The notes under the pieces were generated by a model. The model was not told where the DNA came from. It did not search any database and worked only from the letters and a program-made list of their open reading frames with translations. From Streptomyces platensis (GTDB taxonomy: Bacteria > Actinomycetota > Actinomycetes > Streptomycetales > Streptomycetaceae): a DNA stretch of 64,000 nt. Location of the stretch: positions 3,286,001 to 3,350,000 of the forward strand of contig NZ_CP023691.1 in NCBI RefSeq assembly GCF_008704855.1, written 5' to 3'. Position numbers and translations under genes: made by a program. Below, piece after piece: positions 42,539 through 51,351 of the stretch (position 1 is its first letter; the number at the start of each line of letters is the position of its first letter).

Positions 42539-43819
42539 TCACCCGGAGCGCGTCTCCTGCCCGGCGACGACGGGCCCGGCACCCCCGCGCAGTGCGGAGC
42601 CGCCCCCGAACAGCGGTGCCAGCACCAGCTCCGCCGCCCCGTCCGCGACCACCTGGGCGCCGCCCCGGGCGAGCGCCACCGGGACCGCGGTCCGGCCGCG
42701 GGCGCGGGCCTGGGCGTCGAGGGCCCCGGCCACGCCGGACCGGAACCCGTCGGGGTTCTCCAGTACGGTGCGCCCGCCGAGCAGCACCCGGTCGATGTCC
42801 AGCAGCTCGACGAGGTTGGCGGCGCCGGCCCCCAACACCTCGGCCGCGCCCGGCAGATCGCCGCGGGCCACCGCCGCCAGGCACAGCGCCTCGATGCAGC
42901 CGCGCCGTCCGCAGCCGCAGCGCGGCCCGTCCCACTGCACGGTCTGGTGCCCGAACTCCCCGGCGCCGGTACGCGGGCCGCGGTAGAGGCTGCCGCCCAG
43001 GACGAGCCCCGCGCCCAGGCCGGTGCCCAGATGCAGATAGCCGAACGAGCCGGCGCCGGCCGGCATCCCCTGGGCCAGGCCGAGTGCGGCCGCGTTGGTG
43101 TCCTTGTCGAGGACGACGGGCAGGCCGAGGCGTTCGGCGAGCGCGCCCCGCAGCGGGAAGCCGTCCCACCGGGGCACGCCGGTGACCCGGTGCAGAACTC
43201 CGGTGGTGTGGTCCAGCGGCCCCGGGCAGGCCACCCCGGCGCCCAGCACCGGCGGCCCGCCGGCCTCCGCGCGCAGCGCCGCGACCTCCCGCGCGGCGGT
43301 GTCGAGCACCGGCCCGGCGCCCGCCTCGAAGGCGAGCGGGGCGCGGCGTACGGCGACGGCGGCACCGGTGAGATCGGCGAGTACGGCGATGAGCTCATCG
43401 CGGTCCAGGTGCAGTCCGACGGCGTGCCGGGCGCCGGGCACCAGCCGCAGGACGGTGGCGGGCTTCCCGCCCGTGGAGGCGCGGCGCCCCGCCTCGACGG
43501 CCAGCCCCTCGGCCCGCAGCCGCGCGGTGATCTTGCTGACGGCCTGGGGAGTCAGCCCGGTCCGCGCGGCGAGCTCCAGCCGGCTGAGCCCCTGCTCACC
43601 GGCCGCCCGGAGCAGCCCGAGCACCAGCGCGGCATTGTGGCCACGCAGCGCGGGGAGGTTGGCGCCGGGATTTCCGGTGGCGGCCGGACTTGCGGGGGTG
43701 CCCGGGGCCCCAGTGACGGCCGGGCCTCCGGTGATACCCGGCCCTCCGTCGGCGCCCTGCTTCCCGCCCGCGCCCGGACGTCCGGCGCGCCCCGCCGGGG
43801 AGATGTCATCGCTGCTCAC
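42539..43819 (-). CDS. ROK-family transcriptional repressor
   Basis: A 426-residue regulator. After a low-complexity Gly/Ala/Pro head (residues 1-52), a winged helix (about 55-115: GLSRLELAARTGLTPQAVSK) is joined to the ROK sugar-kinase-like domain, with the zinc motif CGCGRRGCIEAL and LHLGTGLGAGLVLGG. Such proteins are sugar-responsive repressors of nearby catabolic genes. It is divergent from an oxidoreductase gene, with an operator-like dyad between them. The GTG start at 43819 has a weak ribosome site; a start nearer the winged helix is possible. Confidence 0.9.
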   Translation of the reverse strand: MSSDDISPAGRAGRPGAGGKQGADGGPGITGGPAVTGAPGTPASPAATGNPGANLPALRGHNAALVLGLLRAAGEQGLSRLELAARTGLTPQAVSKITARLRAEGLAVEAGRRASTGGKPATVLRLVPGARHAVGLHLDRDELIAVLADLTGAAVAVRRAPLAFEAGAGPVLDTAAREVAALRAEAGGPPVLGAGVACPGPLDHTTGVLHRVTGVPRWDGFPLRGALAERLGLPVVLDKDTNAAALGLAQGMPAGAGSFGYLHLGTGLGAGLVLGGSLYRGPRTGAGEFGHQTVQWDGPRCGCGRRGCIEALCLAAVARGDLPGAAEVLGAGAANLVELLDIDRVLLGGRTVLENPDGFRSGVAGALDAQARARGRTAVPVALARGGAQVVADGAAELVLAPLFGGGSALRGGAGPVVAGQETRSG

Positions 43820-43842
43820 CCACCCATTGTCCGCATCGCTTG

Positions 43843-43869
43843 CACTTTGGCAACAGCGTTGCTTAAGTG
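43843..43869. promoter_or_regulatory. Operator-like dyad between ROK and oxidoreductase genes
   Basis: CACTTTGGCAA (43843-43853) and TTGCTTAAGTG (43859-43869) form an inverted repeat with 9 of 11 bases matched and a 5-base centre. It lies just before the oxidoreductase start and 23 bases from the ROK start, so one site could control both. Confidence 0.6.
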
Positions 43870-43875
43870 GAGCTC

Positions 43876-45000
43876 ATGAGCAGCGAGACGAGCGACCCCA
43901 CCGGCACCGCCGCCCCCCACGGCCCGCTCCGCGTCGGCCTCATCGGCTACGGCCTGGCCGGCTCGGTTTTCCACGCCCCCCTGATCGCGGCCACCGACGG
44001 CCTGCGGCTCGACACCGTCTCGACCTCCGATCCGGAGCGACAGGCCCAGGCCCGCGCCGAGCATCCGCAGGTCCGTACGGTCGACACCCCCCAGGCGGTG
44101 CTGGACCGCGCCGCGGACCTCGATCTGATCGTGCTGGCGTCGCCCAACAAGACCCATGTGCCGCTCGCCACCGCCGCGTTGGAGGCCGGGCTGCCGGTGG
44201 TCGTCGACAAGCCGCTGGCCGCGACCGCCGCCGAGGCCGAGAAGCTCGCCGCGCTCGCCGAGGAGCGCGGACTGCTGCTCTCCGTCTTCCAGAACCGCCG
44301 CTGGGACAACGACTTCCGCACCGTCCGCCGGCTGATCGAGGACGGCGTCCTCGGCGACATCCAGCGCTTCGAGTCCCGCTTCGAGCGCTGGCGTCCGCAG
44401 CCCAAGGGCGGCTGGCGCGAGTCCGGCGACCCGGCGGAGATCGGCGGACTGCTCTACGACCTCGGCAGTCACCTCGTCGACCAGGCGCTGACCCTGTTCG
44501 GCCCGGTCGTCTCGGTCTACGCCGAGTCCGACATCCGGCGTCCGGGCGCGGAGGCCGACGACGACACCTTCCTCGCCCTCACCCACGCGAGCGGCGTCCG
44601 CTCCCATCTGTGGGTGAGCGCCACCACCGCCATGCTGGGCCCGCGCTTCCGGGTGCTGGGCAGCCGGGCGGGCTATGTGAAGCACGGTCTGGACCCGCAG
44701 GAGGCCGCCCTGCGCGAGGGCCTGCGGCCCGGCGCCGAGGGCACGGAGTGGGGCGTGGAGCCGGAGTCCTGCCGGGGCCGGCTCGGCGCCGGTTCGTCCC
44801 CGCAGACCGGCGGCGGCGAGCCCGTACCGACCCTGCCGGGCGACTACCCCGCGTATTACGCCGCGATCGCCCATGCACTCCGCGAGGGCGGCCGCCCACC
44901 GGTCACCGCCACCGAAGCCGCGGCCGCCCTCCGCGTCCTGGAGGCTGCCAAGCTGTCCGCCACCGAAGGCCGCACGGTCCACATCGAGGCAGGCCCATGA
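43876..45000 (+). CDS. Gfo/Idh/MocA family oxidoreductase
   Basis: A 374-residue NAD(P)-dependent dehydrogenase. The Rossmann loop is VGLIGYGLAGSVFHAP (about 17-32); VVVDKPLA holds the conserved Lys (EKP-type motif); GGLLYDLGSHLVDQAL holds the second-domain His. The family works on sugars, inositols and related alcohols. The ROK neighbour suggests a sugar substrate. The ATG at 43876 follows GGAG; GTG at 43867 is in frame but lies in the operator dyad. The stop overlaps the next gene as ATGA. Confidence 0.9.
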   Translation: MSSETSDPTGTAAPHGPLRVGLIGYGLAGSVFHAPLIAATDGLRLDTVSTSDPERQAQARAEHPQVRTVDTPQAVLDRAADLDLIVLASPNKTHVPLATAALEAGLPVVVDKPLAATAAEAEKLAALAEERGLLLSVFQNRRWDNDFRTVRRLIEDGVLGDIQRFESRFERWRPQPKGGWRESGDPAEIGGLLYDLGSHLVDQALTLFGPVVSVYAESDIRRPGAEADDDTFLALTHASGVRSHLWVSATTAMLGPRFRVLGSRAGYVKHGLDPQEAALREGLRPGAEGTEWGVEPESCRGRLGAGSSPQTGGGEPVPTLPGDYPAYYAAIAHALREGGRPPVTATEAAAALRVLEAAKLSATEGRTVHIEAGP

Positions 45001-45401
45001 GCCCGTCCGCCCCGGGCAGCGGCACGCTCACGGCCCCGGCCGCCCCGGACCGAGGCACGCACACGACCCCGGCCGGTCCGCGCCCGGTGGACGACGAGCT
45101 CCGCGAACTGGCCGCGCAGGAAGAGCGGCTGGTCCTCGGCGCCTTCAGCAACGACGACGCCTGGCGCCTGGGCTCGCTTCTCGTGGAGCTGGCGCAGGAG
45201 CGCGGCGCCGCGGTGACCATCGGTATCCGGCGCGGCGCCCAGCAGCTGTTCCACTGCGCGCTCCCCGGCACCTCCGCCGACAACGACGCCTGGATCGCCC
45301 GCAAGTCCGCCGTCGTAGAACGCTACGCCGAGTCCTCCTACCTTCGGCCTCTCGACGGGCGTGACTCCGTCTCGTGTGGAGCAGCAAGTCATGCGCGATG
45401 A
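44997..45401 (+). pseudogene. C-terminally truncated UPF0303 (heme-degrading-domain-like) gene
   Basis: The 134-residue product matches the UPF0303 family through its first three quarters: ERLVLGAFSNDDAWRLGSLL, VTIGIRRGAQQLFHCALPG, DNDAWIARKSAVVERYAESS. The family continues for 50-60 more residues with a phosphate-like Gly-rich segment (AAHGGAFP and LPQ motifs). Here it ends after SSYLRPLDG in an unrelated 18-residue tail. I cannot find the missing part in another frame downstream. The gene is coupled to the oxidoreductase by ATGA. It may be a decayed gene; a working shortened form cannot be excluded. Confidence 0.6.
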
Positions 45402-45509
45402 TGCGACGCGGCCCAGGATCGCTATGTGAACAGGCGGACGTCGCCGTCGCCTGATTCCGGACCAGACCTGGCAGCCCGTGCCGCGTCTCCGCGATCTGGA
45501 AGGACCCAC

Positions 45510-45797
45510 ATGCCGATCGTCCTGATCTCCCCCGAGTTCACACAGGAGCAGTACGAGGAGACCAACCGCAAGTTGACGGGGGCCAAGAGCCGGATGGAAT
45601 CTCCAGCCGACTGGCCCGTAGAAGGTTTGCTCGCACACATCGCGGGCCAGGGCGAACGCTCCTTCCGCGTCGTCGACGTCTGGGAGTCCGAGGAGGCCCT
45701 CAACCGCTTCGCCGAGATCCTCATTCCGATCCTCCGTGAAGCCGGTGTCGAGGGCGACCCGGAAGTGTATCCGGCACTCACCTATGTGTCCGCCTAG
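45510..45797 (+). CDS. Small protein, probable dimeric alpha/beta-barrel (ABM-like)
   Basis: A 95-residue protein: MPIVLISPEFTQEQYEETNR, then a PADWPVEGLLAHIAGQGE loop, then FRVVDVWESEEALNRFAEIL and a last strand ending ALTYVSA. The beta-alpha-beta layout, with a strand VVDVW followed by SEEALNRF, is that of small ferredoxin-like dimer proteins, several of which are monooxygenases or stress proteins. The activity here is unknown. The ATG follows GGAAGGA. It is in the same direction as, and about 100 bases after, the truncated gene. Confidence 0.8.
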   Translation: MPIVLISPEFTQEQYEETNRKLTGAKSRMESPADWPVEGLLAHIAGQGERSFRVVDVWESEEALNRFAEILIPILREAGVEGDPEVYPALTYVSA

Positions 45798-45925
45798 GTG
45801 ATCAGCCGCCTCGGGGCGGTGCTGTGCCCGTCCCAGCGGCGCCGATGCCGCCGGCGGGAAGCCTCTTCTCGTCGCCCGCGCCTGGACCTCCGGTGAAACA
45901 GCCGAGACCGACGAGGCCCCTCCCC

Positions 45926-46783
45926 TCAGGCGTCCTTGAGTACCTGGCGCTGCTGGCCCAGCCCGTCGATCTCCAGTTCCACGACATCGCCGGCCCGTAG
46001 ATACGGCTTGGGATCCGGGTGGCCCATGGCGACGCCGGCCGGGGTGCCGGTGTTGATGATGTCGCCCGGGTAGAGGGTCATGAACCGGCTGACGTAGCGG
46101 ACCACTTCGGCCACCGGGAAGATCTGCTGGGCGGTGGTGCCGTCCTGCTTCGGCTCGCCGTTGACCCACAGCCGCAGGCGGAGGTTCTGCGGGTCGGGCA
46201 CCTCGTCGGCGGTCACCAGCCAGGGACCCAGGGGGTTGAAGGTCTCGCAGTTCTTGCCCTTGTCCCACTGGCCGCCGCGTTCGATCTGGAAGGCGCGTTC
46301 GGAGACGTCGTGCGCCACGGCGTAGCCGGCCACCGCGGCCAGTGCCTGGGCGTCGGTCTCCAGGTAGCGGGCGGTCCGGCCGATGACGACGGCCAGCTCC
46401 ACCTCCCAGTCGGTCTTCACGCTGTCCCGCGGGACCAGCACGGTGTCGTCGGGGCCGACGACGGTGTCCGGGGCCTTCATGAAGAGGATCGGCTCCGCGG
46501 GGGTCGCGGCGCCGGTCTCCCGGGCGTGGTCGTGGTAGTTCAGCCCGATGCACACGATCTTGCCGATCCGGGCCACCGGCGGGCCGGTGCGCAGCCCGGC
46601 CCCGTCGAGTCGCGGCAGTTCCCCGGAGGCGGCGGCGGTACGGATCCGCGCCAGCTCTCCCTCGTCGGCGAGGAGGGTTCCGTCGATGTCCGGCACCAGG
46701 CCCGACAGGTCCCGCAGGGTCCCGGAATCGTCGAGCAGCGCCGGGCGTTCCGTCCCCGCCGGTCCGACTCGCAGCAGCTTCAT
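45926..46783 (-). CDS. Fumarylacetoacetate hydrolase family protein
   Basis: A 285-residue enzyme. The FAH fold is clear: KIVCIGLNYHDHARETGAAT, PILFMKAPDTVVGPDDTVLV, WEVELAVVIGRTARYL (metal-binding Glu pair), GYAVAHDVSERAFQIERGG, KNCETFNPLGPWLVT and GDIINTGTPAGVAMG. Members act as hydrolases, decarboxylases or isomerases of ketoacids in aromatic and sugar breakdown. I chose the ATG at 46783 after GGAG; the longer frame has no ribosome site. It lies convergent to the small barrel protein. Confidence 0.92.
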   Translation of the reverse strand: MKLLRVGPAGTERPALLDDSGTLRDLSGLVPDIDGTLLADEGELARIRTAAASGELPRLDGAGLRTGPPVARIGKIVCIGLNYHDHARETGAATPAEPILFMKAPDTVVGPDDTVLVPRDSVKTDWEVELAVVIGRTARYLETDAQALAAVAGYAVAHDVSERAFQIERGGQWDKGKNCETFNPLGPWLVTADEVPDPQNLRLRLWVNGEPKQDGTTAQQIFPVAEVVRYVSRFMTLYPGDIINTGTPAGVAMGHPDPKPYLRAGDVVELEIDGLGQQRQVLKDA

Positions 46784-46877
46784 CGGTTCCACTCCCGTGG
46801 TCGAAGGTCGGCCCGGAAGGGATCTCCCGGGCCGGCCGATGGGGGACGGCCATCGAGCGATTTGGCTGATCGTCCAA

Positions 46878-46907
46878 GAACGGGGTCCGGTCCGCAAGAC
46901 CCCGTTC
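46878..46907 (-). terminator. 10-bp hairpin after the YidC-like gene
   Basis: GAACGGGGTC (46878-46887) pairs with GACCCCGTTC (46898-46907) around a 10-base loop. Confidence 0.65.
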
Positions 46908-46920
46908 ACGGACTGGACCG

Positions 46921-48006
46921 TTACCGAGGGGTAGTGGTGAGGGGGTCGGGTGTTGTGCCGCCGGAGTGCGGGGCGGCCTCATCCGCCGGGCGGGATCCGG
47001 CCCCGGAATTGCCCCTCGTCCGGGAGTTGGCCCGGGCGCGGGCCGCCCGCTGCCGGGCCGCGCGGCTCTTCGGCGTACGCCGGTCCGCCCGCTGCTGCGC
47101 CGCACGCTGCCGCGGGGCACCCTCGCCCGACACCCCATCAGCCGCGGCGGACCCCGGCGCCGCTGCCGCCGCCGTGGACGGCTGCCCCACGACGGAGGCT
47201 GCCTTCCCCTTCACCGCAGCCACCTTCGCCTCAGCCGCCTTCGCCTTCCCCGGTGCGGCCACCGCGTCCGCCGCGCCCGTCTCCGCCGCGCCGCGCCCGC
47301 GCTCCCGGTGCAGCAGCGCCCGCTCGCACGCCGTCCAGGTCGTCGTCGTGACCATGTAGAGCCCGGCGGCCAGCGGCACCACCGCCACCGTGATCAGCGT
47401 GCCGAAGGACAGCAGCGGCATCACCTTGGCCATGGAGGACATCCCGGGCATGGCGGCGCTGCCCGCGGCCGGCTGCGGGGCCTTGGCCATCGTGGCGCGG
47501 GCCCGCCGGAAGTTCCAGGTGGCGACCGCGGCGACCAGCACGAAGAGTCCGGCGTAGACCAGCCCCTGCGGGCCGAGGACGCCGCCGTGGGCGAGCGCCT
47601 CGGTCCAGTGGCCGCCGAGCGGCGCACCCAGCAGCGTGTGATCGAGGAGGTCGCCGCCGCCGGTCGAGAACAGGTGGTACATCACGAAGAAGACGGGCAG
47701 TTGCAGCAGCGTCGGCAGGCAGCCGGCGAGCGGCGAGGAGCCGGTTTCGGCGTAGAGGTCGGTCATCGCCTTCTGGAGCCGCTCGGGGTTGCCCTTGTGC
47801 TTGCGCTGGAGTTCGGCGAGCTGCGGGGCGAGCGCCGTACGGGCCTTCTCACCGCGGGCCGCGGCGCGGGCGAGGGGGTGCAGCGCGGCGCGTACCCCCA
47901 GGGTGAACAGAACGATGGCGGCGGCCATGGCCGCGGTGCCGAAGAGCGGGGCGATCGCCTGGGCGCCGTGCGCCAGCGCATCGCCGAGGAAGCCGAACAT
48001 GGACAT
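46921..48006 (-). CDS. Second YidC/Oxa1 membrane-protein insertase
   Basis: A 361-residue membrane protein with the YidC core: five hydrophobic segments, the cytosolic helical hairpin RGEKARTALAPQLAELQRKH, and the hydrophobic-slide sequence LPTLLQLPVFFVMYHLFST. About 120 residues after the last membrane segment are a cytosolic Ala/Arg/Lys-rich tail, of a kind that contacts the ribosome in other YidC proteins. The main yidC lies by the origin in streptomycetes, so this is probably a paralogue. I chose the ATG at 48006, after GGAGGG. It is downstream of, and co-directional with, the DUF6412-like gene. Confidence 0.85.
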   Translation of the reverse strand: MSMFGFLGDALAHGAQAIAPLFGTAAMAAAIVLFTLGVRAALHPLARAAARGEKARTALAPQLAELQRKHKGNPERLQKAMTDLYAETGSSPLAGCLPTLLQLPVFFVMYHLFSTGGGDLLDHTLLGAPLGGHWTEALAHGGVLGPQGLVYAGLFVLVAAVATWNFRRARATMAKAPQPAAGSAAMPGMSSMAKVMPLLSFGTLITVAVVPLAAGLYMVTTTTWTACERALLHRERGRGAAETGAADAVAAPGKAKAAEAKVAAVKGKAASVVGQPSTAAAAAPGSAAADGVSGEGAPRQRAAQQRADRRTPKSRAARQRAARARANSRTRGNSGAGSRPADEAAPHSGGTTPDPLTTTPR

Positions 48007-48105
48007 GCGTGAGCCCTCCACGGGTCTCGTCGTGCCGGGATGTGGATTCGGCGTGACGAGCCGCGCGGACGCGGAAAGAGCGGTACGGGGACCGGACCGG
48101 TGCGC

Positions 48106-48411
48106 CTACGCGGCCGTCGGGAGGGGACGGCCCGGTGCCCGGGGACGCGGGCGGCCGGCCGCGTCGGGATCACGTTGGGGCAGGAATGCCGTGCGCCGCT
48201 CACGGTCGCGGATGGCCGTACGGATCCGGCCCGGCGGTACCGGCCGCGCGCAGGCCGCGATCAGGAAGGCGCGGCACAGGAGCAGCAGCGCGGTGGTGGT
48301 CGCGGCGGCGGTCAGAGCCGTGGTCAGACCGGTCTGGGTGACCAGGAAGCCGGCCAGGACGAAGAGGAGTGCCGAGGTGTGCAGGCGCCAGGCATCGACG
48401 ATGCGGTACAT
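48106..48411 (-). CDS. DUF6412-like small membrane protein
   Basis: A 101-residue protein with two hydrophobic segments (SALLFVLAGFLVTQTGLTTA and ALLLLCRAFLIAACA) and a basic Arg/Pro-rich C-terminus. It resembles a short membrane protein (DUF6412) found upstream of YidC-like genes in Streptomyces, as here. Function is unknown; partnership with the insertase is inference from position. GGAGGG precedes the ATG. Confidence 0.75.
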   Translation of the reverse strand: MYRIVDAWRLHTSALLFVLAGFLVTQTGLTTALTAAATTTALLLLCRAFLIAACARPVPPGRIRTAIRDRERRTAFLPQRDPDAAGRPRPRAPGRPLPTAA

Positions 48412-48576
48412 CCGGCGCCCTCCTCAGGTTGTCCGGTCGTCAAGACTTGTCGTCTTCCGCTCAAGAGTAGCCATACCTCTGGGCAGCCGGGAGGCCGGTG
48501 GGTAGCTTGCGCCCTCTCTGCCGTCGGGGGCGGCGGGGAGCAGGGGGAAATCAAGGGGGAACACCTAGGAGGTGCT

Positions 48577-50475
48577 GTGCGCGACATCAGCGTCCCGGCC
48601 CTGGCGGCCCCACTACGGAGCGGCGGTCTTGCCGACTCCGTCTTCGACACCGCCGCCCACCAGCCGGATTTCGCTCAGCTCGCCCGCCGCGACGACCACA
48701 CACCCGGCGACTGGCAGGAGGTGTCGGCGGCGGAATTCCGTGACGAGGTCATGGCCCTGGCCAGGGGGCTGCTGGCGGACGGGATACGGCCCGGTACCCG
48801 GGTCGCGCTGATGTCCCGTACGCGCTACGAGTGGACCTTGTTCAGTTATGCGCTGTGGGCGATCGGCGGGCAGCTCGTCCCGGTCTATCCGACCGCCTCG
48901 GCCGAGCAGCTGCGCTGCATCCTCGCCGGGGCGAAGGTCACCGCGATCGTCGTCGAGAACGAGGCACAGGCGATGACCGTCGCGGAGGCCTGCGACACCC
49001 GGGCCATGCTGCGCCGGCTGTGGCAGCTGGACCTGGACTGCGTCCGGCGGCTGACGGAGGAGGGCACCCGGCTGACCGAGGCCGATGTGCACCGGCTGCG
49101 GCACGCGGTCGGCCCGGGCGACATCGCGGCGATCGTGTACACGTCGGGGACCACCGGCCGGCCGCGCGGCTGCGTGATCACCCACGCCAACCTCGCCGCG
49201 GGGTGCGACACCCTCTACGCGGGCTGGGGCGGGCTGCTGGCCGCGCCCGGCGAACGCCCGTCGCTGCTGGCCTTCCTGCCGTTCGCGCACATCTACGGGC
49301 TGATGGTGCAGGTGGCGTGTCTGCGCGGCGGGGTGAAACTCGCCCATCAGCCCGATGCCACCTCGGACGAACTGCTGCCGGCGCTCGCCTCGTTCCGTCC
49401 GACGTTCCTGTTCGCGGTGCCGTACGTCTTCGAGAAGATCTGCGCCCGCGCCCGGCAGGCCGCGGAACAGGCGGGCCGGCGGCGGACGTTCGACGCGGCG
49501 ATGACCGTCGCGGTGCGCTACGCGGAGGCCCTCGCGGCGGAGGCGCAGGGCACCGGGCGCGGCCCCGACCCGTTCCTGCGGGCCCGGCACGCGCTCTACG
49601 ACCGGCTGGTGTACTCCCGCATCCGGGAGCTGCTGGGCGGGCGGGTGCGCACGGCGGTCTCCGGCGGCTCACCGCTGCTGCGGGAGCTGGGCCTGCTCTT
49701 CGCCGGCGCCGGGATCACCGTCTACGACGGCTACGGCCTGACGGAGACCAGCGGCGCGATCACCGTCCAGCCGCCCGGCCGGGTGCGCTTCGGGACGGTG
49801 GGCCTGCCGCTGCCGGGCAGCGCGGTGCATCTGGCGCTGGACGGCGAGGTGTGGGTGCGCGGCGCGGTGGTCTTCGCCGGCTATCTCGACGAGGCGGACG
49901 CACCGGACAGCGGGCTCTACGACGGCTGGCTGGCGACCGGCGACCTCGGACACCTGGACGAGGACGGCTATCTCGTCATCACCGGCCGCAAGAAGGACAT
50001 CATCATCACCAGCAACGGCAAGAGCGTGGCCCCGCAGGGGCTGGAGCAGCGGCTGTGCGCCCATCCGCTGATCTCACAGTGTGTGGTGGTCGGCGACAAC
50101 CGGCCGTATGTGACCGCGCTGATCACGCTGGACCCGGAGGCCCTGGAGCACTGGCACCACCTGCGCGAGGAGCCGGGCACCGGCAGCGAGGCGCCGACGC
50201 CGGAGGAGCAGCTCCAGGCGGAGGTGCGGCGGGCGGTGGCACGGGCGAACGCGTCGGTGTCCCGGGCCGAGTCGATCCGCGCCTTCCGGGTGCTGCCGGG
50301 CGAGTTCAGCCAGGAGGCCGGGCTGGTGACGCCGTCGCTGAAGCTGCGGCGGGCGGCGATCGTGGAGCGGTACGCGGCCGAGATCGACGCGCTGTACGCC
50401 CAGGGACGGCGGGAGGAGCCCGAGACCCGCCAGGAACGGCGCAGATGGGCGGCGGCGGGCCTCTACGCGCGCTGA
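48577..50475 (+). CDS. Long-chain fatty-acid-CoA ligase-like AMP-binding enzyme
   Basis: A 632-residue adenylate-forming enzyme: IVYTSGTTGRPRGCVITHAN (P-loop), LPFAHIYGL, VSGGSPLLRELGLLFAGAG, YDGYGLTETSGAIT, WLATGDLGHLDEDGYLVITG and RKKDIIITSNGKSVAPQGLE (with the catalytic Lys region near the end). This matches long-chain acyl-CoA synthetases. It probably activates fatty acids. I chose the GTG at 48577, after AGGAGGT; the frame is open 179 codons further, across the promoter region. It is divergent from the DUF6412-like gene. Confidence 0.93.
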   Translation: MRDISVPALAAPLRSGGLADSVFDTAAHQPDFAQLARRDDHTPGDWQEVSAAEFRDEVMALARGLLADGIRPGTRVALMSRTRYEWTLFSYALWAIGGQLVPVYPTASAEQLRCILAGAKVTAIVVENEAQAMTVAEACDTRAMLRRLWQLDLDCVRRLTEEGTRLTEADVHRLRHAVGPGDIAAIVYTSGTTGRPRGCVITHANLAAGCDTLYAGWGGLLAAPGERPSLLAFLPFAHIYGLMVQVACLRGGVKLAHQPDATSDELLPALASFRPTFLFAVPYVFEKICARARQAAEQAGRRRTFDAAMTVAVRYAEALAAEAQGTGRGPDPFLRARHALYDRLVYSRIRELLGGRVRTAVSGGSPLLRELGLLFAGAGITVYDGYGLTETSGAITVQPPGRVRFGTVGLPLPGSAVHLALDGEVWVRGAVVFAGYLDEADAPDSGLYDGWLATGDLGHLDEDGYLVITGRKKDIIITSNGKSVAPQGLEQRLCAHPLISQCVVVGDNRPYVTALITLDPEALEHWHHLREEPGTGSEAPTPEEQLQAEVRRAVARANASVSRAESIRAFRVLPGEFSQEAGLVTPSLKLRRAAIVERYAAEIDALYAQGRREEPETRQERRRWAAAGLYAR

Positions 50476-50501
50476 GAGCGCGGGGCAGACCGCCTCTGGA
50501 C

Positions 50502-50556
50502 GGGCCCGGCCGGGCATACGGCAGCCGGCGCACGTCACCCGTATCCGGCCGGGCCC
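50502..50556 (+). terminator. Bulged long hairpin after the acyl-CoA ligase gene
   Basis: GGGCCCGGCCGG and ATACGG (50502-50521) pair with CCGTAT and CCGGCCGGGCCC (to 50556) with a 2-base bulge and a 17-base loop, 26 bases after the stop. Confidence 0.65.
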
Positions 50557-50687
50557 GCCCGCGGCACCGTAGCAGTGCCGTGGCGGGCCCGGCCGTTATT
50601 TGTCCAGGGGTGAGGACCCACCACCGCGGGCCCGTCACGGCACTTAACGTCCGGTGGCATTCCAGTAGTGACGAACCGGGAGGCCGT

Positions 50688-51335
50688 GTGCGGTCCATCC
50701 TCAGCAATTCCGCAACATCCGGGCGGACCATCGCCACCGGACTGGTCGTGGCCGCGCTCGTGGCCACGCTCGCGGCGCTGCTGCTGCCCGTCCAGCTCTT
50801 CGGTGAGACCGCGTCCGCGGCGACCAACACCGTCACCTACGACGATGACGGCGGCGGCACGGTGAGCACCCGGTACGGTCCGCTGACCGCCATGGACCGG
50901 GACTTCGTGCGCAAGGTCAGACTCGCCGGCCTGTGGGAACTGCCCGCCGGCCGCCAGGCGCAGGAACGCGGGCAGACCGCGGCGGTCCGCTCAGCGGGCG
51001 CCATCCTCGTCGCCGGGCACACCGAGCTGGACCGGCGGTCGATCGAGGCCGGGCGGGCGCTGGGCATCTCCCTGCCCAACCAGCCCAACGCCGACCAGCA
51101 GGGCTGGCTCGCGCAGATGAACGCCGCCCAGGGTGACGACTTCGCCCCGACGTTCGCCGAGCTGCTGCGCCGCGCCCACGGCAAGGTCTTCGGCCTGGTG
51201 GCCCTGGTCCGCGACCAGACCAAGAACTCGATGGTGCGCGCCCTGGCGAACCGGGCCAACGACGTCGTCCTGCAGCACATCACGGCGCTGGAGAAGACCG
51301 GTGGCGTCGACTTCAACACGCTGCACAGCAGCTAG
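50688..51335 (+). CDS. Exported DUF4142-like protein
   Basis: A 215-residue protein with a signal or membrane anchor (residues 12-38: IATGLVVAALVATLAALLLP). The rest is helical: LTAMDRDFVRKVRLAGLWEL, AAVRSAGAILVAGHTELDRR, DDFAPTFAELLRRAHGKVFG. This matches the DUF4142 (ferritin-like four-helix) family, whose members are exported and of unknown role. Start is GTG after GGGAGG. The next exported gene follows 168 bases later, with a possible small ORF in between. Confidence 0.75.
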   Translation: MRSILSNSATSGRTIATGLVVAALVATLAALLLPVQLFGETASAATNTVTYDDDGGGTVSTRYGPLTAMDRDFVRKVRLAGLWELPAGRQAQERGQTAAVRSAGAILVAGHTELDRRSIEAGRALGISLPNQPNADQQGWLAQMNAAQGDDFAPTFAELLRRAHGKVFGLVALVRDQTKNSMVRALANRANDVVLQHITALEKTGGVDFNTLHSS

Positions 51336-51351
51336 GCCACGGAGCCCCGGT

